Positions 1-6,938 of a DNA stretch of 64,000 bases are shown piece after piece. Location: contig JAMOUQ010000047.1 of assembly GCA_027068085.1 (NCBI GenBank), forward strand, positions 25,334-89,333. The letters are read 5' to 3'. Origin of the DNA: Desulfobacteraceae bacterium (GTDB lineage: Bacteria; Desulfobacterota; Desulfobacteria; Desulfobacterales; Desulfosarcinaceae). The translations under genes were made by a program, and so were the position numbers. The number at the start of each line of letters is the position of its first letter. Positions within the stretch are counted from its first letter, which is position 1. Under the pieces are notes generated by a model. The model did not search any database, had not been told where the DNA came from, and was given only the letters and a program-made list of their open reading frames with translations.

Positions 1-2
1 TC

Positions 3-647
3 GGCCTTGTGCGGCTCGTATTGACAGCCGCCATTGCGATCCTTGGAATCGGCCTGGCCCTTACTTATCACCATCAGGTCATGGCCCTGGTCTGGCCCCG
101 GCCCGACAGTGCCTGGATAATCTGGCTGTGGTATCTTGCATCCTGGGTACTTGCCCTGTTGGGGGCCGCTTTGGCCTCGGTGCTGGGATACCTGCTGGCC
201 CAGATTCTTTTCAGCATCTTTATCATGGACCTCATGTCGCGGATTACCGAACAGTATGCCGGCCGGGCCGCGGTCGAATCCAGGCTTTCTTTCTGGGGGT
301 ACTTCCGGCACCTGGTAATCCAGGAGATTCCGCGCACCATTCTGCCCGTTGTGATCTCCCTGCTCATCATGGCCGCCGGATGGCTCACCTTCCTGGCACC
401 GGTGGTGACCGTTGTCATGCCCCTTACGGCCGGGGCCTTTCTGGCGTGGGAAAACACGGATCTTGTTCCGGCCCGCCGGATGCTACCCTTTGCATACCGC
501 TGGTCGTTTTTCCGGCGCCATTTCTGGTCCCACGTCGGCTTCGGCCTCCTTTTCCTCGTGCCCCTGGCCAATATCGTCTTTCTTTCCTTTGCGCCCGTGG
601 GCGGAACCCTGTTGTATCTCGAACATGAGGAAAGGGAAAATCGGTAA
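3..647 (+). CDS. EI24/CysZ-like integral membrane protein, 5'-partial
   Basis: The product is a strongly hydrophobic protein with about five membrane segments and a short charged C-terminal tail. The spacing of the segments and the motif LAWENTDLVPARRMLPF resemble the EI24 superfamily, which includes the sulfate transporter CysZ. The reading frame is open to the left edge of the window. The GTG at 9 would give 212 residues, shorter than usual for the family, so the true start probably lies upstream. Sulfate uptake would fit a sulfate reducer but is not shown by the sequence. Two tRNA genes follow on the same strand after 53 bp. Confidence 0.75.
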   Translation, partial: GLVRLVLTAAIAILGIGLALTYHHQVMALVWPRPDSAWIIWLWYLASWVLALLGAALASVLGYLLAQILFSIFIMDLMSRITEQYAGRAAVESRLSFWGYFRHLVIQEIPRTILPVVISLLIMAAGWLTFLAPVVTVVMPLTAGAFLAWENTDLVPARRMLPFAYRWSFFRRHFWSHVGFGLLFLVPLANIVFLSFAPVGGTLLYLEHEERENR

Positions 648-700
648 TCCCGGTTTTGCTTTTGCTGAAAAATCTGCTATAGAAGGCGGACGAAAAAAGC

Positions 701-776
701 GGGGATGTAGCTCAGCTGGGAGAGCGTGGCGTTCGCAACGCCAAGGTCGTGGGTTCGAATCCCATCATCTCCACCA
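701..776 (+). tRNA. tRNA-Ala (anticodon CGC)
   Basis: A complete 76-nt cloverleaf with encoded CCA end. The acceptor stem carries the G3-U70 wobble that is the main alanine identity element. The anticodon stem TGGCG/CGCCA encloses the loop TTCGCAA, giving anticodon CGC. The T arm is closed by GTGGG/CCCAT around TTCGAAT. Confidence 0.97.
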
Positions 777-819
777 AAGACGACGCCAGCCGGTAGCCTG
801 CAACCGGAAAACAGTCTGC

Positions 820-895
820 AGGCCAGTAGCTCTAATGGTAGAGCACCGGACTCCAAATCCGGGTGTTGGGGGTTCGAGTCCCTCCTGGCCTGCCA
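820..895 (+). tRNA. tRNA-Trp (anticodon CCA)
   Basis: A complete cloverleaf with acceptor stem AGGCCAG/CTGGCCT, discriminator G and encoded CCA. The anticodon stem CCGGA/TCCGG encloses CTCCAAA, giving anticodon CCA. It lies 43 bp after tRNA-Ala and is probably cotranscribed with it. The stop codon of the opposing histidine kinase gene begins on the very next base. Confidence 0.97.
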
Positions 896-3412
896 CTAAC
901 CAGAGACCTCGTCTATGACCTGTTTGAGCTGAAAGGCCGAAAAAGGTTTCTGGACAAAACCTTCGGCCCCTGCGTCCATTATCTCCTTGGCCGGTCCTTC
1001 CATGGCATAACCGCTGCACACGATGACTTTCAGATCGGGCCTTTCTGCCTTCAATAGCGGATACAGCCGGCTTCCCTCCATATCGGGCAAAACGACGTCC
1101 AGGAGCGCGAAGGCAACCGGGCCCCGGTGCCGGCGAAGCTTGCTCAGGGCCTCCCGGCCCGAAGCAGCCCGGATAACGGGGTATCCCAGCTTGTTCACAA
1201 TGGCACAGTCGACTTCCATCACCAGCTCTTCATCTTCCACAATCAGGACTGCGCCTTCGAGCCTGCCCGCCTTTTCTCCCGCAGGGGCCGGATCTCTTTG
1301 ATCCCATCTGCGACAGGGAGAATCCGCCATGGGCAGATAGACGGTCACCCGGGCGCCCTTGCCCGGCGCAGATTCGATACCGATCCAGCCGTTGTGCTGC
1401 TTTACGATGCCGTATACCGCCGCCATCCCCAGGCCGCGTCCCTGGAATTTGGTGGTGAAAAAAGGTTCGAAGACCCGGCGCCGGGTCTCTTCGTCCATGC
1501 CCGGACCGTCGTCTTCCACCACCAGCCGGACGTAGCTTCCGGGCCTGAGGCCTTCGCAAGCGGCGGCGGCCTCCCGGCTCAGATCGACGTTGCGCAGGCC
1601 GATGGTTACTTTTCCCCGCCCGCCCAGGGCCTCGGAAGCGTTGGACAATACGGCGGCCAGCAGCTCCTGGATCTGGGCGATATCCACACTGACCGGTGCT
1701 ACTTCATTGTCAAGGTCGAGTTCCAGCTTGATCTCCGGTGCCAGGCTGTGTCTTACCAGCCTGAGAATATCCAGGATGAACTGACGGGTCTCTACCGTCT
1801 GGGCCTGGTATTTGCCGCCCCGGGCATAGGCCAGCAGCTGGCTGGTCAGCTGAATCAGGCGCTGGCTGGCCTGGGCAATCGGTCCGGTGTATTTCTTCAA
1901 TGGTTCGGAGCTGATTTCACTCGACTCCAGCATCTCCAGGTTACCCAGGATGACGGCCAGGGCATTGTTGAACTGGTGGGCGATCCCTCCGGCCAGGGTG
2001 GAAATGGTCTGCATCCGGCGGGACTGCTCCGGCCGGCGCGCCAGGCGGCGGGAAGCATCCTGGCCCTTCAGATCGTCTCCCGCCGGAATGGCGAAGGCAA
2101 AAGCGCCTGCAAACTCACCCCGGGTGTCGAAATCCGCCACCATCGAAACAAGCACATCCAGTTTTTTGCCATCGGGCTTCAGCAGGCGCATGCGGCGCCG
2201 GTCGATCCGGGCCTCGGTCTGCAAAACCGCCTCCAGGGCCTTGCACCCATCCTCTGTGCCGGAAAAAGATAAAAACCGATCCAGCCTCCGGCCGGCGACC
2301 TGTTCTTTGGTATATCCCAGGGTGTCCAGCCAATGCCTGCTGGTTGCCGTGATCCTCCAGCCGCTGTCCAGGGCCCACATCATTGCCGGCGCATTTTCAA
2401 AGAATTTCATCAACAGGGATCTTTGCCTTTCGAGATCGGCTTCTATCTCCTTTTCCCTGGTAACGTCTCTTCCGCAGCCCACGGTTCCTATCATGGCACC
2501 GGTATCATCTATGAAAGGGGCTTTGTGCACGTCGAGAACCAGATGCCGGTTGCGCACCAGGCCTTGTTCCAGAAATCGCCCGGCTCTCTTGCGTCTTTTG
2601 GTCAATGCGTCCGAATCGATGCAGATCTCGCCAAAGGTATGCCGGAAGCCGGCCTGACGTTCTTTGCGGGCAAAATACAGATCTGTCTTGCCGATGGCCT
2701 TTTCCGGATGACCGCACATCAGAAGCCTGTCACACATGGCCTGATTGACGAACATGTAACGATCCTGCATGTCCTTGGCCCATACCAGGTCGGGTATGTT
2801 GTCGGCCATCATCCGCAGCAGCTTGTAAAGGCCGCGGTAACGGGCCTCGCTTTGGCGCAGAGCCAGGTCGGATTCTATCCTCCGGTATTCCAGGCAGATC
2901 AGCTTGGCCGCCAGGGCTACCGCTTTAAGATCCGGTCCGTCGAAAGTCCGGTGGCGGGAAAAAAAGACGCCCAGGGCACCCGGCACCCGTCCCGAGACCA
3001 GCAGGGGACAGCCGAGATAGGCCTGGATATCGAATTCACCGATTATGGAGTCCCGGCGGGCGAAATGAGTCTGGGACAGGTTTTCGATCGCCACCGGTCC
3101 CTCGCCCCCCTTGATGGTGGTAGCAAAGATAAAACTGTCGTGAACAGGCAGGTGCAAGGGAAAACCCTGCGGTATCCGCCATCCGCTCCGGCAAATCAGG
3201 CGCGGCCTCTGCCGGTCCAGGTCGAAGCAGGCAACGAAAGCCGCCTTGAAAACTGCCTGGGTTTGTCTGAGTATCAGGAGGATGTTATTGTTGGAATCTG
3301 CTTCCAGCCTGCCGATGATATCTGTCAGTTGCTCGATCAGCACCAGGGAAGATCTGCCGGTTGGCAGGGTGGTCAAGGGCCAACAGTCCATTTGGCCTTT
3401 ACGGGGGTGCAT
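896..3412 (-). CDS. hybrid sensor histidine kinase (GAF-PAS-PAS-HisKA-HATPase-receiver)
   Basis: An 838-residue soluble hybrid kinase with no membrane segment. Residues about 35-175 resemble a GAF domain and are followed by two PAS-like regions (about 195-320 and 330-450). The H-box GGIAHQFNN places the phospho-accepting histidine at 479. The ATPase domain has the N-box asparagine at 591, DDGPGM at 634-639 and FFTTK at about 651. The C-terminal receiver (about 720-838) has phospho-acceptor D772 and K822. It resembles sensor kinases that pass phosphate to an internal receiver. Its signal is unknown. The gene is divergent from a single-receiver regulator at 3751, its likely partner. It converges on tRNA-Trp without any spacer. 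Confidence 0.92.
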   Translation of the reverse strand: MHPRKGQMDCWPLTTLPTGRSSLVLIEQLTDIIGRLEADSNNNILLILRQTQAVFKAAFVACFDLDRQRPRLICRSGWRIPQGFPLHLPVHDSFIFATTIKGGEGPVAIENLSQTHFARRDSIIGEFDIQAYLGCPLLVSGRVPGALGVFFSRHRTFDGPDLKAVALAAKLICLEYRRIESDLALRQSEARYRGLYKLLRMMADNIPDLVWAKDMQDRYMFVNQAMCDRLLMCGHPEKAIGKTDLYFARKERQAGFRHTFGEICIDSDALTKRRKRAGRFLEQGLVRNRHLVLDVHKAPFIDDTGAMIGTVGCGRDVTREKEIEADLERQRSLLMKFFENAPAMMWALDSGWRITATSRHWLDTLGYTKEQVAGRRLDRFLSFSGTEDGCKALEAVLQTEARIDRRRMRLLKPDGKKLDVLVSMVADFDTRGEFAGAFAFAIPAGDDLKGQDASRRLARRPEQSRRMQTISTLAGGIAHQFNNALAVILGNLEMLESSEISSEPLKKYTGPIAQASQRLIQLTSQLLAYARGGKYQAQTVETRQFILDILRLVRHSLAPEIKLELDLDNEVAPVSVDIAQIQELLAAVLSNASEALGGRGKVTIGLRNVDLSREAAAACEGLRPGSYVRLVVEDDGPGMDEETRRRVFEPFFTTKFQGRGLGMAAVYGIVKQHNGWIGIESAPGKGARVTVYLPMADSPCRRWDQRDPAPAGEKAGRLEGAVLIVEDEELVMEVDCAIVNKLGYPVIRAASGREALSKLRRHRGPVAFALLDVVLPDMEGSRLYPLLKAERPDLKVIVCSGYAMEGPAKEIMDAGAEGFVQKPFSAFQLKQVIDEVSG

Positions 3413-3750
3413 TTGTACTCCTTGCGGGCTCTGATCGCCAGCTTGGCTGTTCTGTACTTATTTTATCAGAAAAAACTCGCCGGACAAGGCTTTCCTGCCG
3501 CCCGGCTTTGAAAAATACGCCGGCCATTCCGGCTCTGCCGCCGGGATGTCCGACAGGCTCACCTGGGCTGGTCTCAAGTCCCGGACACTACAAAGAAAGC
3601 AATTCAATTTATAATTGACAAAACAAAGCGGCACCTTTTATGATCTGGTTTCAGTTTCGGAGGCCCTCTTCCGGCAGCAGAGGGTCAAAACATTTTTCCT
3701 TCCCTTGCAGACCAAACTATATAACCGCTTTTCCTGGGCTCTTAACAAAG
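3413..3750. other. intergenic region between divergent kinase and response regulator
   Basis: A 338-bp gap that must hold the control regions of both divergent genes. On the + strand it contains a near-consensus promoter (3615-3644) about 100 bp before the response regulator. No convincing small gene was seen. Reading frames that run through it from 3615 or 3640 lack a start with a ribosome binding site and do not match the receiver family before residue 3751. Confidence 0.5.
3615..3644 (+). promoter_or_regulatory. sigma70-like promoter for response regulator operon
   Basis: A perfect -35 hexamer TTGACA (3615-3620) is followed after 18 bp by TATGAT (3639-3644). It would drive the operon from the response regulator through the pentapeptide protein, leaving a leader of about 100 nt. 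Confidence 0.6.
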
Positions 3751-4482
3751 ATGAAGTCCGTTCTTATCGCCGAAGACGATGCCATGGTCCGGGATGCAAT
3801 CCTGGCGGCATTGAAACGCATGCCGGACAAAGTCAGATTGATTACTGCCGCCAACGGGGCCGAGGCCCTCGAAATCCTGCGGAGGGAAACAGTAGACCTG
3901 CTGATTACCGATCTTCAGATGCCCGAAATGGACGGCCTGGCATTGCTGGCCCATACGGCCGCCGAATTAAGGGACCTGCCCTGTATCGTAATAACCGGCT
4001 ACGCCCGGAACCTGCACCAGTTCCAACTTATGGTCAAAGCTCTTGAACCGGCAGTTCAGAAAGCCCTTGAAGAAAGTAAATTCCGCTTTTTCACCAAGCC
4101 CTTCGATATCAAGGCCCTTATGGAAGCAGCCGCCGGGCTGCTTGGCAACACCAAAACCGGCCTGCTGAGGGGCATTTCCATGGAGGGCTTCATCCAGCTG
4201 CTGGAAATCGAGGGCAAGACCTGCAGGGTCGACATTACCGCCGCCTGCGGCGGCCGGGGGATGATGTTCTTTTACCAGGGAAAACTGTGCGATGCCCAAT
4301 TCCGGGATCGGCATGGTGAAGAGGCGGCCCTGGCCCTGCTGGGCCTGAGTGATCCTGAAATCACCTTCCAAGAGATAGACGACAAGACTTTCGATATTCC
4401 GTGTTCCATCAAAACCAGCGCCATCGCCCTGCTGATGGAGGCTGCCCGGATCAGGGACGAAGGCCGGGGGAATGAAAGATGA
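3751..4482 (+). CDS. response regulator with C-terminal DUF4388/PATAN-like domain
   Basis: A 243-residue protein. Residues 1-125 are a receiver domain with acidic pair D9/D10, phospho-acceptor D54 in ITDLQMPEMDG, and the conserved lysine in FFTKPFD. The receiver has an unusually long insertion after the ITGYAR strand. The C-terminal half (from about MEGFIQLLEIEGKTC) resembles the DUF4388 (PATAN) domain, which is linked to signalling and protein interaction and not to DNA binding. The start at 3751 is chosen because the receiver begins exactly there. The stop overlaps the next gene by ATGA. It probably receives phosphate from the divergent hybrid kinase; this is inferred from position only. 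Confidence 0.85.
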   Translation: MKSVLIAEDDAMVRDAILAALKRMPDKVRLITAANGAEALEILRRETVDLLITDLQMPEMDGLALLAHTAAELRDLPCIVITGYARNLHQFQLMVKALEPAVQKALEESKFRFFTKPFDIKALMEAAAGLLGNTKTGLLRGISMEGFIQLLEIEGKTCRVDITAACGGRGMMFFYQGKLCDAQFRDRHGEEAALALLGLSDPEITFQEIDDKTFDIPCSIKTSAIALLMEAARIRDEGRGNER

Positions 4483-5021
4483 AAAAGGCTGTCTTCGGGC
4501 TTTGTCTGACCATTTTGCCTGTACTTGGCTTTTGTTTAATCGTCTCGGCCAAAGGAGTGACTAAGATGAAAATATCAAGCAGCGCTTTCGGCCACGAGGA
4601 GAAAATCCCTTCCCGGTATACTTGCGACAGCCAGGATGTCTCACCTCCGCTGGCCTGGGAGCAGGTCCCGGCAGAGGCCAAGAGCCTGGTCCTTATCTGT
4701 GACGATCCCGATGCCCCCATGGGAACCTGGGTCCACTGGGTATTTTACGACATCCCGCCGTCACTTGCCGGGCTGCCGGAAAAGATCGCGCCTGTGGAAC
4801 GCCCGGATATCGGAGGGGTCCAGGGAAAGAATGATTTCGGCCGCCCGGGTTACGGCGGACCCTGCCCGCCTTCGGGGACCCACCGCTACTTCTTCAAACT
4901 CTACGCCCTCGATACCGTGCTGAACCTGCCTCCCGGCCGGACCAAAAAGCAGGTGTTACAGGCCATGGAAGGCCACGTGCTGGCCGAAGCCGTCCTGATG
5001 GGGACCTACAGCCGGAGATAG
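4479..5021 (+). CDS. YbhB/YbcL-type PEBP (Raf kinase inhibitor-like) protein, exported
   Basis: A 180-residue protein with an N-terminal hydrophobic signal segment (residues about 1-24). It is followed by a complete phosphatidylethanolamine-binding protein fold: the motifs DVSPPLAW, DDPDAPMGTWVHW and YGGPCPPSGTHRY form the conserved ligand pocket. Bacterial YbhB/YbcL proteins have no well-established substrate. An internal ATG at 4565 would make a cytoplasmic form, but the ATGA overlap with the response regulator supports the longer exported form. It belongs to the same operon as the genes on either side. Confidence 0.9.
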   Translation: MKKAVFGLCLTILPVLGFCLIVSAKGVTKMKISSSAFGHEEKIPSRYTCDSQDVSPPLAWEQVPAEAKSLVLICDDPDAPMGTWVHWVFYDIPPSLAGLPEKIAPVERPDIGGVQGKNDFGRPGYGGPCPPSGTHRYFFKLYALDTVLNLPPGRTKKQVLQAMEGHVLAEAVLMGTYSRR

Positions 5022-5029
5022 ATACCCTG

Positions 5030-5962
5030 GTGCCCCTGAAGTCAAAGCCCGTTCTTGCATGGATGGCCGCAGGACTGCTGCTGCCGGTCATCGGATGGGT
5101 CATCCACGTTTCAAGGAGCGATTCATCCCTGATCCTGCGGCTTGAAAAGAGCAAGGCCTGCCGGGGGTGCGACCTGCGGCAAGCCGACCTGGCCGGGGCC
5201 CGCCTGGCCGGAATCGATCTGACAGGAACCGACCTGAGAGGGGCGGACCTTTCCGGGGCCGACCTGATAGGGGCCAGGTTCATCAATGCCAGGATCGGGG
5301 GAACAATCCTTACCGGCGCCGTCCTGGACGGTGCCGTCTGGGTCGACGGGCAAAAGTGCGGCCCGGGCTCGACCGGGCGCTGTCTCACCCCGGCCCTGCG
5401 CAGGCTGCTTGAAACCGGCCGCTGCCGCAACTGCGGCTTGACGGCGGCCACCATGGAGGCCCTGAACCTGGAGGGTATCGACCTGCGGGGCGCCGATTTG
5501 AAGCGGGCCCGGCTCCGGGGCTGCAACCTTGCCAAAAGCGATCTTGGAAGCAGCGATCTTGGCGGTGCCGACCTTGAAGGGGCTTGCTGCCGGCAGGCAA
5601 ACTTCAGGGAAGCCGACCTTTCACGGGCCCGTCTGGACAAAGCCGGCCTGCAGGGGGCCTTTATGCAGCAAGCCATCCTGAATTGGGCCTCTTTTGCCGG
5701 GGCCGACCTTTCCGGAGCCGACCTGGCCGGGGTCGTGGCCCGCAATGCCGCTTTCCGGGAGGCCAACCTGGAAAACGCAAACCTGGCCCGGGCCGACCTG
5801 CGGGAAAGCAACTTCGGCGGTGCCGACCTTTCCGGGGCCGTCCTGACAGGCGCGGCCGTGGACGGAGTCGATTTCAGCGGCGCCGACCTGAGCGGTGCGG
5901 TCTGGACCGACGGCCGGATCTGCGGTCCCTCCTCCATCGGAACCTGCCGCCGCACTCCCTAG
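5030..5962 (+). CDS. membrane-anchored pentapeptide-repeat protein
   Basis: A 310-residue protein that starts at a GTG 8 bp after the PEBP gene. Residues about 7-27 form a signal anchor. The rest consists mainly of A(D/N)LXX pentapeptide repeats, such as ADLSGADLIGA, in two blocks (about 50-105 and 140-295) that should form right-handed quadrilateral beta helices. Each block is closed by a similar cap that contains WVDGQKCGPGSTGRC or WTDGRICGPSSIGTC. Paired cysteines occur at the start of each block (CRGCDL, CRNCGL). The role is unknown. The repeated caps suggest an internal duplication. Confidence 0.88.
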   Translation: MPLKSKPVLAWMAAGLLLPVIGWVIHVSRSDSSLILRLEKSKACRGCDLRQADLAGARLAGIDLTGTDLRGADLSGADLIGARFINARIGGTILTGAVLDGAVWVDGQKCGPGSTGRCLTPALRRLLETGRCRNCGLTAATMEALNLEGIDLRGADLKRARLRGCNLAKSDLGSSDLGGADLEGACCRQANFREADLSRARLDKAGLQGAFMQQAILNWASFAGADLSGADLAGVVARNAAFREANLENANLARADLRESNFGGADLSGAVLTGAAVDGVDFSGADLSGAVWTDGRICGPSSIGTCRRTP

Positions 5963-6002
5963 CACGGCCGGATAGAAGCGAGATTTTTTGGGCGTGGTAT
6001 AG

Positions 6003-6016
6003 TGGTCTGATGACCT
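6003..6016. promoter_or_regulatory. candidate FadR/GntR-type operator
   Basis: The inverted repeat GGTC-TGAT-GACC (6004-6015, preceded by T) lies 11 bp upstream of the -35 box of the hydroxyproline operon. FadR-type GntR regulators bind short inverted repeats of this general type, and one is encoded in the operon at 9320. The link between the two is inferred. Confidence 0.35.
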
Positions 6017-6026
6017 GAATATTTCA

Positions 6027-6055
6027 TTGACAACCAACCCTGAGGCAACTATCAT
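6027..6055 (+). promoter_or_regulatory. sigma70-like promoter for hydroxyproline operon
   Basis: TTGACA (6027-6032), a 17-bp spacer and TATCAT (6050-6055). It lies about 35 bp before the activase start and fits a start of transcription near 6062. Confidence 0.65.
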
Positions 6056-6090
6056 CTTCTTAAAATAATATTTTCCAGGCAGGAGTGGAG

Positions 6091-6936
6091 ATGGTCGGCA
6101 ATTCAGCAACTGGTATGATGACCGGATATCTGTCCCGGCCGGCCACATCGGGTGTCGAGGGTGTGGTCTTCAGATTCAAACGCTATGCCATCCATGACGG
6201 ACCCGGTATCAGGACCACGGTGTTTCTCAAGGGCTGCCCCCTCGAGTGCACCTGGTGCCACAACCCCGAAGGCCAGGATTTCAGGCCCCGGCAAATGGCC
6301 GGCGGGCCGGCAACCGGGGGCCGGCCCCTTACCGTCGGCCGGCAGGTGACAGTGGCCCGGGTCGTGGCCGAGGCCGAAAAAGACCTCGTCTTCTACGACG
6401 ACTCCGGCGGAGGGGTCACCTTTTCCGGAGGCGAACCCCTGGCCCAGCCGGATTTCATCCTGGCCCTGCTCGCAACCTGCCGCCACCGGAGACTGCACAC
6501 CGTCCTGGACACATCCGGCTTTGCACCCCCGGAACTCTTCCTGGATGCAGCCAGGCTCAGCGACCTGGTCCTTTTCGATCTGAAAATCATCGATCCCGAC
6601 CTTCACCGGAAATATACCGGAGTGAACAACCGGCAGATCCTTTCCAACTTCCGGGCCGCCTGCCGGGCCGGCATCCCCATGCGGGTAAGGGTACCCCTGA
6701 TACCGGAGATCACTGCCACAGAGGCCAATCTGCATCGGCTGGGAGCCTTCCTGTCCACCTGCAGGGCCGGCTGCCCGGTTGACCTGCTGCCCTATCACCG
6801 CATCGGTGAAGACAAGTACCGCCGCCTGGGAATCGGCCATCCCGGCCGGATTCCGGGCAACCTGGACAAAGCCCGTATCCGGCAGGCCAGGGAAATACTG
6901 GCCGGTTACGACCTCAAAGTTTCAGTGGGAGGATGA
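6091..6936 (+). CDS. glycyl radical enzyme activase (radical SAM), HypD-activating type
   Basis: A 281-residue radical SAM enzyme that should install the glycyl radical on the enzyme encoded next to it. The CX3CX2C cluster motif is C49, C53 and C56, followed by the family signature HNPEG. The SAM-binding motif is FSGGEPLAQ. Most activases of non-PFL glycyl radical enzymes carry an inserted ferredoxin-like domain with extra clusters after the HNPE motif. Here this stretch is only about 35 residues and has no cysteine. The ATG at 6091 is preferred over a GTG at 6085 because AGGAG ends 5 bp before it. The stop overlaps a possible ATG of hypD at 6933. Confidence 0.9.
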   Translation: MVGNSATGMMTGYLSRPATSGVEGVVFRFKRYAIHDGPGIRTTVFLKGCPLECTWCHNPEGQDFRPRQMAGGPATGGRPLTVGRQVTVARVVAEAEKDLVFYDDSGGGVTFSGGEPLAQPDFILALLATCRHRRLHTVLDTSGFAPPELFLDAARLSDLVLFDLKIIDPDLHRKYTGVNNRQILSNFRAACRAGIPMRVRVPLIPEITATEANLHRLGAFLSTCRAGCPVDLLPYHRIGEDKYRRLGIGHPGRIPGNLDKARIRQAREILAGYDLKVSVGG

Positions 6937-6938
6937 AA

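Noticed and set aside
1127..2272. A 381-codon + strand frame
   Set aside because: It is antisense to the hybrid kinase and its protein has no recognisable domain.
4894..5955. A 353-codon minus-strand frame rich in Ser, Arg and Pro
   Set aside because: It is the shadow of the pentapeptide-repeat gene; its repeats mirror the coding repeats of the other strand.
5160..5960. Short direct DNA repeats resembling a repeat array
   Set aside because: They are the codons of the pentapeptide repeats, with no spacers as in CRISPR.
6011..6024. A 14-mer shared with the region near 43948
   Set aside because: Several shared 14-mers are expected by chance in 64 kb, and the flanks differ.
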